From positions 3,995,646 to 4,059,645 of the forward strand of contig NZ_JADDXT010000002.1 in the NCBI RefSeq assembly GCF_015330165.1: DNA of 64,000 nt. Reading direction: 5' to 3'. Position numbers and translations under genes: made by a program. The notes beneath the pieces were generated by a model. That model did not search any database, was not told where the DNA came from, and was given only the letters and a program-made list of their open reading frames with translations. This DNA comes from Zobellia roscoffensis. Its GTDB lineage: Bacteria; Bacteroidota; Bacteroidia; Flavobacteriales; Flavobacteriaceae. Every line of letters starts with the position of its first letter. Position 1 is the first letter of the stretch. Below are positions 52,330 through 60,352 of the stretch, piece by piece.

Positions 52330-53361
52330 TTATATTTCCGTCACTCTTACGCGCAACATGGATTGCACATATAAAATGTTGTTTACTATGGTTCTTGTTG
52401 CGGAGCCCGCAAACAAAAGCCCTACAGCACCTTCATTGGTGTCGCAAACCAAACTTCCAGAGTCACCACCTGCGCTCATATCCGTGGTTATTATCTGACG
52501 GCAAAACTTGGCTATCCTTCCGCCTCCATAATTTACATTAACGGTTGCGTTAATATTGGTGACCTTGCCTGTAGTAAAGCCTGTAGTTCTGCCTGCCTTT
52601 TGCACAATGTCTCCTACTTTTGGGGCCGTGTATAGACGTTTGACATGTCCGCCCCAATAGATTTCCCTGTTCAGGTCTTGTAGATTGCCTTCTGCAATAG
52701 CGGCATCTACATAATTACAAGGTGCATTGTCTCCATCAATAAATTTGATAGGAATATACCTGCTCAACCTAGCGATAACATCTTGCGGATATTTTCCACC
52801 ATCATAAGGCCCTGGTTGAAGAATAGGGTCTCCAATACGTGCGTCGTTACTATTGGCCAACACGTGATTGTTACTTAAAATGTAATAACTGCCCGGCTTG
52901 CTCGGGAATGGAGATAAATCATAACAGCAGGTTCCTAAAGTTCCTGCGGTAATTTTATAATGTCCCACACTAAAACCACCCATTGCTGGACGAATTCTTC
53001 TTGTTAAAGAAGGGACAAACCCATTGGCTTGAGCAACATCACGAGTTTCGGGCTCTACTTTTTGTGCTTCTTTTTGTACTTCGCAATATGCGTTACCCGC
53101 AAACAATGTACCTACTTCCACCACATCCGTTTCGATCCCACCAATTTTTTGATTGATCATATCTTTTTGTGTTAACAAGCTCGGATCTAACTTATGGGTT
53201 ACAAGTACTGAAAGTACGGGCTTGTTAGTTTCCACCCCGTTCTTAACTTTGTTGCCAATGGCAACTCCTACCACATTTGACAAACTAAGCAACTCATCTT
53301 GATGCTTGCTTTGAACGTCTGCAATTTTTAATGACTTTTCATCTAATGTCTGATTAACCAT
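52330..53361 (-). CDS. Trypsin-like (chymotrypsin-fold) serine protease
   Basis: Seen: no signal peptide. An N-terminal domain (about 30-100; VVGVAIGNKVKNG) precedes a trypsin-like fold with His in ILSNNHVLANS (about 171), Asp in YVDAAIAEG (about 220) and Ser in SAGGDSGSLVCD (about 300, GDSGS). Length 343 aa. It resembles NAL1/archaeal-type intracellular trypsin-like proteins rather than secreted trypsins. Inference: cytoplasmic protease or inactive homologue with the 70-aa companion encoded downstream. P repeats lie on both sides of the pair (51637-51890 and 53707-54008). Confidence 0.88.
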   Translation of the reverse strand: MVNQTLDEKSLKIADVQSKHQDELLSLSNVVGVAIGNKVKNGVETNKPVLSVLVTHKLDPSLLTQKDMINQKIGGIETDVVEVGTLFAGNAYCEVQKEAQKVEPETRDVAQANGFVPSLTRRIRPAMGGFSVGHYKITAGTLGTCCYDLSPFPSKPGSYYILSNNHVLANSNDARIGDPILQPGPYDGGKYPQDVIARLSRYIPIKFIDGDNAPCNYVDAAIAEGNLQDLNREIYWGGHVKRLYTAPKVGDIVQKAGRTTGFTTGKVTNINATVNVNYGGGRIAKFCRQIITTDMSAGGDSGSLVCDTNEGAVGLLFAGSATRTIVNNILYVQSMLRVRVTEI

Positions 53362-54185
53362 AACATTTATTTTTGTGTCATACTATACACTCCCAGCGAT
53401 AGGTTAGTATGACGATTATTTATACGATATACTTTAATCTTAAACCGCTGGTATTTAAAATTCAAAATGAATACTGTTGGGGGATGTTACTGTTCGGGGA
53501 GATATATTGCCGGAGGAAAGTACGGACTGATGGCTGTCAAGAAACACGAAAGCCTTTTTCAATACCGCAAATTATAAATTATTAAAGGAGGGAATGACTT
53601 ATTCCCTATATGACCACAACAAAAGTAAACGTAATTCATTGTTTATAAGTAAAATATGTATGCATTGCTAGGATTTATGTATAGGTTTCTGATAGATATA
53701 AATCTCACTACGTACACTCCTACCCCATAATTGGCTCGCATAATAGGTGTTTATTCATAAGTTAAATATCGCTTTCTATAAGCGTTCGTCTAACTTTTTC
53801 ATAGGTTGCAATACTTTTTCGGAAGAAAGTTTTTAGATAGAAAGAAGTTAAGGTAGAAATATTTTACTCACACGGAATCTCACCCAAAAAATAAAGATTC
53901 TCAACCTTTATTTTATGCCTTAACTACAGATCAAGTTTCATAACGCAGAATATTATAGTACATTTTGTACTTTAGGTTTAGCCAGTGGCTGAAGCTAAAA
54001 TCAAGAAAATTAGCGCGCTGGTGAAATTCCACTAAGGGTGAATTAAATGATAACTATAATTCTTAATTATGCAAAAGCCAATTTACGAGCTACCACAGCT
54101 AGTTATACACTAAGATAGCTACCGTGCTTAGTCCTGCTTTTCACATAAAGTAAATGAATTGTCTATGATTATATCATGACTTCCT
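53362..54185. other. 824-bp non-coding gap
   Basis: No gene is seen. It contains P copy 3 and AT-rich sequence. 53362-53700 has no recognisable element apart from the promoter region expected for the protease gene, and 54009-54185 shows nothing recognisable. Confidence 0.55.
53707..54008. repeat. P copy 3, module-boundary repeat
   Basis: Decayed relative of P copy 2: TACACTCCTACCCCATAATT, GGAAGAAAGTTTTTAGA, AAAAAATAAAGATTCTCAAC, AAGTTTCATAACGCAGAATA, ATTATAGTAC (53952-53961) and CAGTGGCTGAAGCTAAAATC. Orientation as in the other copies. Confidence 0.72.
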
Positions 54186-54680
54186 TTAATTAAAATGGAA
54201 TTTTTCTTTGCAGATTAAATTTGAATAAATCGGGTAAAACTTGTTTTCCTGTTGGTTATAAATTTTCCCTTTAATAGGAATAGATTGGAGAAGCGAATGG
54301 CCTAAATACTTGCTAAGCTCTTTAATTTTATAATTTAAATAATACGAAAACAGTAACTCTTGGAAGTGGTGGTTGTCCCAAAATTCCGAGTGCTTTTTTT
54401 GTTCTTCAATTTTTTTATATAGCTTTTCTAAACCAGTGATGTTTTTAAAAAACTGGCTCTCTAACGCATCCAAAATAATTTTGTTTTCGCTGGAAAGGAC
54501 AAAAAATATGTTCCCAATACTTTTTGTCCTTATTAATTTTTTAAGGCTGTTCAATGTTCTTATATCCTTTGAAAATGTATTGCCTAAGGAGGTATAAAAA
54601 TAATTTTCGTAATTATACAATGTATTAATTACGGGTTCTAAATTATCTGTGGGACATAAGAGAAATAGATTGTTCTGCAT
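54186..54680 (-). CDS. Unknown 164-aa protein downstream of the LCIB-type carbonic anhydrase
   Basis: Not recognised. Seen: starts MQNNLFLLCPTDNLEPVINTLY at 54680 (the frame is open to 54761 but that would overlap the preceding gene); strands then helices, with GNIFFVLSSENKIILDALESQFFKN and a Lys/His-rich segment KKIEEQKKHSEFWDNHHFQELLF containing His-His, then YLNYKIKELSKYLGHSLLQ. No signal peptide. It is 34 nt after the LCIB-type gene, same strand and probably same transcript. Function unknown; the role may be linked to the carbonic anhydrase. Confidence 0.7.
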   Translation of the reverse strand: MQNNLFLLCPTDNLEPVINTLYNYENYFYTSLGNTFSKDIRTLNSLKKLIRTKSIGNIFFVLSSENKIILDALESQFFKNITGLEKLYKKIEEQKKHSEFWDNHHFQELLFSYYLNYKIKELSKYLGHSLLQSIPIKGKIYNQQENKFYPIYSNLICKEKFHFN

Positions 54681-54714
54681 TAAAAATAGGTAAGTACTAC
54701 TAATGGTATAAGAA

Positions 54715-55479
54715 CTATAAGTTTTTAAATGCTTCTGTTTCCATAATGGATACCGATTCAAAATTGTCTGGTTTTTCGGTATGTATTACATCAAAATTTC
54801 TAACATCAACATAATCGTTAAATTCTTCGCTGGTGTTGATAATTACACCTCCAAGTAGAAAAATCCTTTTACAAGAGAATTCATTCAGACTCATTTTTAC
54901 CAATTGCTTTATCTGCTTGTCTATGGCTACATACGTATAGTCTGTTATGGCTTTTTTGGGATTATCAGCATGAACAATATCATGTTTAAATGGCATTAAC
55001 GATTGTTCTAACTGAATTTGTTGATGATCGTAATACACGTTTTGAGGTACGTAAATTGGGTCTTCATCTTTTTTATTAAACCGTTCTAAGGCAAGCATTA
55101 AGGCACCACAACTATTTGTTAAACGAGATTGCCCTATTCTACGCATACGTCCCAATTCGCCCTCATCTGTAATGCCAATATGCGGTCCGTAAAAAATAAA
55201 TGCATCCCCGTCATCTGGAATGTGGTGAGAAAAAGCGACCATGCCAGTAAATCCAGAAAAAGGTAATCCACCTAATCCGCCCATGGTAAAAGGTCTACTC
55301 AATACTTTTCGAAAATCTGTTGAAACATTTACATCATCTGAGCAAACCGAAGTAGCGAACAACATTTTTTTAAGATCGGACTGATACTCCGTTTCTAAGA
55401 GAGATAGATAACTATCAGTTATTTCCGCTCCAGTTTTAGCACTGGGGTAATGTTTGTTTACTGTTTCTTTAATTTTCAT
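54715..55479 (-). CDS. LCIB/LCIC-type carbonic anhydrase-like protein
   Basis: Seen: the LCIB pattern: SVCSDDVN (Cys46, Asp48), MGGLGGLPFSGFTGM (66-80), FSHHIPDDGDAFIFYGPHIGI (His85/86), EGELGRMRRIGQ and TNSCGALMLALE (Cys124). Cys46, His85/86 and Cys124 fit the Cys-His-Cys zinc ligands of LCIB/theta-type beta-carbonic anhydrases, first described in algae. No signal peptide; 254 aa. Function by family: CO2/bicarbonate interconversion in the cytoplasm. Two palindromic operator-like sites lie 110-162 nt upstream. The C-terminal 60 residues (IFLLGGVIINTS, NFDVIHTEKPDNFESV) look like an extra alpha/beta segment. Confidence 0.78.
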   Translation of the reverse strand: MKIKETVNKHYPSAKTGAEITDSYLSLLETEYQSDLKKMLFATSVCSDDVNVSTDFRKVLSRPFTMGGLGGLPFSGFTGMVAFSHHIPDDGDAFIFYGPHIGITDEGELGRMRRIGQSRLTNSCGALMLALERFNKKDEDPIYVPQNVYYDHQQIQLEQSLMPFKHDIVHADNPKKAITDYTYVAIDKQIKQLVKMSLNEFSCKRIFLLGGVIINTSEEFNDYVDVRNFDVIHTEKPDNFESVSIMETEAFKNL

Positions 55480-55588
55480 AACTGTATGTGTTTAGTTGAA
55501 TTTATAGTTGTTCTCTCTGCAGAAATGCTTTAAAAATTTTAGTTATTTAAATTTGACGTTTATTACTGGTATTTAAAACCAAGACTAA

Positions 55589-55603
55589 TGCAACTTAGTT
55601 GCA
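55589..55603. promoter_or_regulatory. 7-1-7 palindrome, Fur-family-like operator, site 1
   Basis: TGCAACT-T-AGTTGCA, a perfect 7-1-7 inverted repeat, the geometry of Fur/Zur/PerR-type boxes. It lies 110 nt upstream of the LCIB-type start. The regulator is not known from sequence. Confidence 0.65.
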
Positions 55604-55626
55604 AAATATAAATATATATCTATTAA

Positions 55627-55641
55627 TGCAACTAAGTTGCT
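55627..55641. promoter_or_regulatory. 7-1-7 palindrome, Fur-family-like operator, site 2
   Basis: TGCAACT-A-AGTTGCT, identical to site 1 except for the centre and the last base; centres are 38 bp apart. Both copies are preceded by TAA. Confidence 0.65.
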
Positions 55642-55785
55642 TTAAATTGTACGGATAAAAATTGTCTAAATGGCTAGCTTTGTAAGAAAAAGTGCTTTAA
55701 ATTCATTTGAAGTGAAATACCATAGCACGCACGGTTAAAAACAATAGGCCTATTGTATAAAAATATTTGCGTATCTCCTTCAAAG

Positions 55786-55823
55786 ATTGCCCTACTCTCC
55801 TACTTTTAGTCAGTTATTAGGTA
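55786..55823. repeat. P copy 4, truncated module-boundary repeat
   Basis: ATTGCCCTACTCTCCTAC and TTTTAGTCAGTTATTAGGT match the first 37 bp of P copy 2 (ATTGCCCTCCCTCCTAT, GTCGGTCAGTTAATAAGT). The rest of P is absent; the RND fragment begins 17 bp further on. Confidence 0.6.
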
Positions 55824-55840
55824 TATTTTATATCAGACAT

Positions 55841-56086
55841 TCATGAACCTCGTTCCTTGATTTCATTAATAGAACCCCCTGAGAATCCCGCTGTTACAGC
55901 CAACAAAACAGCAAACGGAAGTATGTAACTTTCGTACTGCGGACTTAACAAGAAGAACACGAATATGAAGCATAGCATAAAAATATAGACTGTTTGGCTC
56001 CCTGCCGAAATCTCTTCACGTGTCATCCCAGAATATTCAAATCCGTATCCTATAGGCTATACCTCGGCTGCCACTTCTTCAATAGC
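55841..56086 (-). pseudogene. Fragment of an RND (AcrB/MexB-like) efflux permease
   Basis: Reading the minus strand from 56086: AIEEVAAEV, an in-frame TAG (56057-56059), then PIGYGFEYSGMTREEISAGSQTVYIF and a membrane segment ending SPQYESYILPFAVLLAVTAG. This matches the conserved AAQYESWxLPxAVLLxVP region of RND pumps and the residues before it. Only about 80 codons remain, with no similarity on either side, so it is a dead fragment. Confidence 0.85.
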
Positions 56087-56275
56087 ATGAAAAAGTATTT
56101 TTATAATCAAAATTCACTGATTGAAAGTTTAAAAAGCGGTGATGAAAAGGCATATGGTCATCTTATAGAAAGACTTCTTCATTTTAAACTTACTGCACCC
56201 TTATTGCATTATAAACGCAATTCAGTTGCATTAATGCTTTTTATTATTAATTTTGCCAGCATTAAGTTTTGCTAA
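56087..56275 (+). pseudogene. N-terminal fragment of an ECF sigma factor
   Basis: MKKYFYNQNSLIESLKSGDEKAYGHLIERLLHFKL matches region 2.1 of Bacteroidota ECF (RpoE/FecI-like) sigma factors, then similarity stops and the frame ends after 62 codons. No promoter-recognition region remains. It begins exactly where the RND fragment starts on the other strand. Confidence 0.72.
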
Positions 56276-56436
56276 TTCTTATTGGCCAGAATCAATACGG
56301 ACAGTAAAAATTAGCTTGCAAATGTCTTAAGCATGATTATAAATACTCACAGCTAATTGGGTGCTATAGACCGTTGCAGACATCAGTTTTTTATAATGAT
56401 TAGATTCATAAATTTTATGTTTAAGTAGGTTTTTTG

Positions 56437-56745
56437 ATGAAAATTGGTCGTCTAAGAAATAGTATAACGTTTCTCCTCCTTGCGCTATTCATAACAACGA
56501 AAATGGCGGGGCTTCATGTATTTTCACATATAGATGAAGATGACCATGGAGTGGAATGCTCTATTTGCGTCCATGTAAACGCAATCAACTCAACTCCTGC
56601 TATTACTCCTGATTCTCAGGGTCCGGTAATAGAAAACAAAGCATACGTACCCCATGAAGCAATAACGGAAATTTATCGTTTCCTTGTTTCTAGTTCAATC
56701 GCTCCAGACCAGCTTTTTTCCCGGCCTCCCCCATTTGTACTATAA
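56437..56745 (+). CDS. Small exported Cys/His protein in the metal cluster
   Basis: Seen: a signal anchor or signal peptide (about 8-24, SITFLLLALFITTKMAG), then HVFSHIDEDDHGVECSICVH: His/Asp/Glu-rich with CxxC followed by His, and a C-terminal FSRPPPFVL. Start at ATG 56437 (a TTG lies one codon earlier). Length 102 aa. Similar short proteins with a His/Cys centre and a SRPPP end are found beside metal-related TonB receptors in flavobacteria; function not established. It precedes the TonB-dependent receptor by about 180 nt, same strand. Confidence 0.7.
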   Translation: MKIGRLRNSITFLLLALFITTKMAGLHVFSHIDEDDHGVECSICVHVNAINSTPAITPDSQGPVIENKAYVPHEAITEIYRFLVSSSIAPDQLFSRPPPFVL

Positions 56746-56926
56746 GAACTCCTGTATACCTTATGGGTTGTGATACATACTGCGCGTTATAATTCAATTG
56801 CAATTAATTTATTTGGTCCTTTTAATCATGTACTAAGAAATTGATTGACTACTTCAGCATCACATTGTACAGGTTGACCTAGCCCCTTTTTTGGGACAAC
56901 AGTTTAATATCTTAGAGTACATTATT

Positions 56927-59299
56927 ATGTTTCATAAATTACTGGGTATATGGCTATTCTTTAGTCTATGCTCTACAGCTTTTGCACAAGATACTTTTCA
57001 ATTAAAAGGGGTTGTGCTACATGCAAAGGACTTATCACCGGCACAAGGAGCTACAATCGTAGGTAAAAAACTTTATGCAGTTTCATCAGAAAATGGTGCT
57101 TTTACCATCAACAATGTGACTAAAGGCACCTACACTTTTACCATATCTCATATTGGTTGCGAACCTACAACCCTAAGTGTTGACGTACAGAAAAATATGG
57201 ACGGATTAAAGGTTTATTTGGTTGAATCCGCAACGGTTCTTGAAGAGGTCAAAGTCAACGGAAAAACTAAAAGAAGGGAAGCAAAAGAAGTTCCTATTGT
57301 TACCCAAACGGTTTCCAAAGAATTTCTTGAACAGAATAGAGAAAACACCTTAATGCAAACTTTGAGCAAAATTGCCGGAGTGAGTACGATCAATATTGGT
57401 TCGGGGCAATCTAAACCGGTGATTAGAGGTTTAGGTTTTAATAGGGTTGCCGTCGTACAAAACGGCATAAAGCACGAAGCACAGCAATGGGGAAACGACC
57501 ACGGTCTTGAAATAGATCAGCACGGTATTGAAAACATACAAATCATTAAAGGTCCAGCTTCTTTATTATATGGTTCTGATGCTATTGCCGGTGTGGTAGA
57601 TATTCAACCTAACCAAACTCCGTTACCTAATTCCTTTAGTGGTGAAGTCAATATTCTTGGAGAAAGTAATAATGATCTGTTGGGTGTTTCAGCTGGTATA
57701 ACATCTAGAAAAGATAAATGGTTCTACCGAGGGCGACTTACATATAGAGACTACGGGGACTATAAAGTTCCCGCAGATAGAATCAATTATGAAAACTATG
57801 TTTTTGAACTAGATGATAATAATTTAAGGAACACTGCAGGTAACGAAGCTGATGCCAGTTTAAGTATTGGCTATGTAACTGAGGGATTCAAATCTGAAAC
57901 CGTTTTTAGTAATGTAAATGCAAAAAATGGATTCTTTGCAAATGCACATGGTTTAGAAGTACGAACTTCTAGTATAGATTATGATAGCTCTAACAGAGAT
58001 GTTGACCTTCCATATCACAAAGTAAATCACTTTAAAATAACGAATAATACTTCAATCAGTGCCGGGGAACATTTATTACATATAGATCTTGGTTATCAAA
58101 ACAATAATAGAGAAGAACATTCAGAACCTGTACCGCACGGGTATATGCCTACACCACCGGACACTAAAGAAAGGTTGTTCATTAAAAACACCTACTCCTT
58201 AAATTTTAGAGACGACTTTAACCCTACCGATAAACATGATATGGTGGTTGGTCTAAATACGGAATACCAAAATAATAATATTGGTGGATGGGGATTTCTA
58301 ATACCAGAATACAACCGTTTTACAGCGGGTGTTTTTGCGTATGATCAGTTTGAGATTAATTCTAATTTTCATTTCTTAGGCGGATTGCGTTATGATGTCG
58401 GTAGGGTAGATACCAAGGCATATTATGATTGGTATCCTTCAACTGTAAATAATGCCGATGGTTCCACATCATATATTCACCAACAAAGGTCTAAAGACAA
58501 AACCTTAGATTTTGGGAGTCTTAGTGCTTCTTTAGGGTTAAGTTATATTCAAGATAAAACCAGTTACAAAATAAATGTAGGTAGAAGTTTTAGAATGCCA
58601 TTGGCTAACGAACTTGCGTCTGACGGAGTTAACTATCACATGTATCGCTACGAAAGAGGTAATCTAGATTTAGACCCCGAAGTTTCGTATCAGCTAGACT
58701 TATCCGTAGAACATACTGAAAACTCTTTCAGTGTTGGCGTTAGTCCGTTCGTAAATATTTTTCAAAATTATATTTACCTGAATCCAACTTCAAGTTATTA
58801 CGAAACCATACAAATTTACGAGTACACGCAGGCTGAAGTATTTAGAATAGGTGGTGAATTCAACGCAAGTGCTACTATTACTAAAAACTTGCAGTTAGAT
58901 GCATCTGTAGAGTATGTGTATTCAGAGCAAACCAGTGGTCCTAAAGAAGGATTTACATTACCGTTTTCTCCGCCTTTATCTGGATTGTTATCTGCCCGAT
59001 ATCAATTTGAAAAGCTTTTGATTTTTAACAAACCACAATTGATTGCGGATTATAGAATTACCGCAGCACAAGAAGAAATTGTGCCACCAGAAGAAAAAAC
59101 AGACGGCTATCAAGTTTTAAACATGTCTTTCTTATCAGAAATAGATGTGTTTAAAAACAGTTTACCGCTAGAAATGCGCGTAAAATTGAATAACGTATTC
59201 GACACCAAATATTTTAATCATACTAGTTTTTATAGGCTCATAGATGTGCCAGAGGCTGGTAGAAATATTTCATTATCACTAACAATACCCTTTCAATAA
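56927..59299 (+). CDS. TonB-dependent outer-membrane receptor, probably metal uptake
   Basis: Seen: signal peptide (MFHKLLGIWLFFSLCSTAFA; ATG 56927 chosen because the TTG frame start at 56891 gives an unlikely leader), an N-terminal carboxypeptidase-regulatory-like domain (20-110, LKGVVLHAKDLSPAQGATIVG), a plug (about 115-235, TLMQTLSKIAGVSTINIGSGQSKPVIRGLG) with QQWGNDHGLEIDQHGIENIQIIKGPASLLYGSDAIAGVVDI, then a 22-strand barrel ending SLSLTIPFQ. About 790 aa. The plug His-rich loop (HGLEIDQHG) resembles ZnuD-type zinc receptors. Its stop codon lies inside a tandem repeat. Followed by metal-linked lipoproteins and CobW GTPases. Confidence 0.92.
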   Translation: MFHKLLGIWLFFSLCSTAFAQDTFQLKGVVLHAKDLSPAQGATIVGKKLYAVSSENGAFTINNVTKGTYTFTISHIGCEPTTLSVDVQKNMDGLKVYLVESATVLEEVKVNGKTKRREAKEVPIVTQTVSKEFLEQNRENTLMQTLSKIAGVSTINIGSGQSKPVIRGLGFNRVAVVQNGIKHEAQQWGNDHGLEIDQHGIENIQIIKGPASLLYGSDAIAGVVDIQPNQTPLPNSFSGEVNILGESNNDLLGVSAGITSRKDKWFYRGRLTYRDYGDYKVPADRINYENYVFELDDNNLRNTAGNEADASLSIGYVTEGFKSETVFSNVNAKNGFFANAHGLEVRTSSIDYDSSNRDVDLPYHKVNHFKITNNTSISAGEHLLHIDLGYQNNNREEHSEPVPHGYMPTPPDTKERLFIKNTYSLNFRDDFNPTDKHDMVVGLNTEYQNNNIGGWGFLIPEYNRFTAGVFAYDQFEINSNFHFLGGLRYDVGRVDTKAYYDWYPSTVNNADGSTSYIHQQRSKDKTLDFGSLSASLGLSYIQDKTSYKINVGRSFRMPLANELASDGVNYHMYRYERGNLDLDPEVSYQLDLSVEHTENSFSVGVSPFVNIFQNYIYLNPTSSYYETIQIYEYTQAEVFRIGGEFNASATITKNLQLDASVEYVYSEQTSGPKEGFTLPFSPPLSGLLSARYQFEKLLIFNKPQLIADYRITAAQEEIVPPEEKTDGYQVLNMSFLSEIDVFKNSLPLEMRVKLNNVFDTKYFNHTSFYRLIDVPEAGRNISLSLTIPFQ

Positions 59300-59448
59300 T
59301 CAGTAATCAATAATCAGTAATCAATAATCAGTAATCAATAATCAGTAATCAGTAATCAGTAATCAGTAATCAGTAATCAGTAATCAGTAATCAGTAATCA
59401 GTAATCAGTAATCAGTAATCAGTAATCAGTAATCAGTAATCAGTAATC
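59295..59448. repeat. Heptanucleotide tandem repeat (AGTAATC/AATAATC)22
   Basis: Twenty-two 7-bp units: the first eight alternate AATAATC and AGTAATC, then 14 perfect AGTAATC follow. The TAA stop codon of the receptor gene (59297-59299) is inside the first unit. The array separates the receptor from the DUF4625 lipoprotein by 167 bp. Confidence 0.97.
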
Positions 59449-59466
59449 AAATTAAAAATTAGTACA

Positions 59467-60294
59467 ATGAAAACAACCATTATGAAACAGAATTTAAAAT
59501 TTTTAGCAATCGTTGCGTCTGCCGGACTCTTTTTACAATCATGTAGTAGCGATGATGATGACAGTATTGAGTTAAGCGCTCCTGAAATTATCAGTTTTGA
59601 ATATGGTGAAGGGCACCATGACGAAGATGGGGATGACGATCATGACCATGACCATGAATCAGAAGAAGCATATGCCTTCAAAGGTGCAGACATTCATTTA
59701 GCTGCAGAAATCAACGCAGAAGCTACAGTTAGCAGCATAACGCTTTCTATTCATTCAGACGAGGTAACTGCTGGAGAAGGCGAAGTAGATTGGGAGTTTG
59801 AACAAGTATTTACAGATGCTAAATACTTGGTAATTAATCCTGAATTTCATGAGCATGTAGATGTTCCTAGCAATATTCCTTCAGGGGAGTACCATATTGA
59901 ACTTTTGGTAACCGACGAATTGGGGAATAGCACAGAAGTAGATGGTCACCTTGAAATCATGGACACCATTACTATTAGTGGCTTTGAAATGGATGAAACG
60001 GTTGCAAGAGGAGATGACTTTCATATTGAGTTTATGATTCTTGCTGCACATGGCATACATAGTATTGCTGTAGATATTCATGCAGACGGTGTTACACCTG
60101 GTGAAGGAGAAGTAGAATGGGATTATGAAGAAGAATTTTTAGAAGGTTATCACGAAGAAACCGAAGCAGAATTCCATGAGCATATAGATGTACCTGCTAC
60201 TGCTCCTGCAGGAGAATATCATATCATATTTACTGTTGAAGATGAAGATGGTGACACTATTGAATATGAAACGCATATAGATGTTACTGCTTAA
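59467..60294 (+). CDS. DUF4625 lipoprotein with Asp/His-rich loop
   Basis: Seen: lipobox LQSC (Cys about 26), then two tandem DUF4625-type Ig-like domains with matching ends GEYHIELLVTDELGNSTEVDGH and GEYHIIFTVEDEDGDTIEYETH. Residues about 52-65 are HDEDGDDDHDHDHESEE-like, a strong metal-binding stretch. Acidic overall. Inference: outer-membrane-anchored metal-binding protein that hands metal to the receptor just upstream. A strong terminator follows. Confidence 0.85.
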   Translation: MKTTIMKQNLKFLAIVASAGLFLQSCSSDDDDSIELSAPEIISFEYGEGHHDEDGDDDHDHDHESEEAYAFKGADIHLAAEINAEATVSSITLSIHSDEVTAGEGEVDWEFEQVFTDAKYLVINPEFHEHVDVPSNIPSGEYHIELLVTDELGNSTEVDGHLEIMDTITISGFEMDETVARGDDFHIEFMILAAHGIHSIAVDIHADGVTPGEGEVEWDYEEEFLEGYHEETEAEFHEHIDVPATAPAGEYHIIFTVEDEDGDTIEYETHIDVTA

Positions 60295-60304
60295 TTAATA
60301 AAAC

Positions 60305-60340
60305 AAAACCGCATAGCACAAAAGCGTGCTGTGCGGTTTT
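60305..60340 (+). terminator. Intrinsic terminator
   Basis: A 15-bp stem AAAACCGCATAGCAC / GTGCTGTGCGGTTTT (one G-U pair; 60305-60319 and 60326-60340) with a 6-nt loop and a T run, directly after the first DUF4625 gene. Confidence 0.9.
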
Positions 60341-60352
60341 AAAACTAATCTT

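Larger units (their letters stand above)
55480..55840. other. 361-bp regulatory gap upstream of the LCIB-type gene
   Basis: No gene. It contains two 7-1-7 palindromes (55589-55603, 55627-55641) and P copy 4 (55786-55823), each listed separately. Confidence 0.6.

Noticed and set aside
35474..54008. R1/P repeats as integron attC sites (GTTATGT and ACATAAC-like ends)
   Set aside because: No integron integrase is seen, the core triplets do not fit RYYYAAC/GTTRRRY, and the modules are operons rather than single-gene cassettes.
59295..59448. Short regular repeats as a CRISPR array
   Set aside because: Units are 7 bp and contiguous with no spacers, and no cas genes are near.
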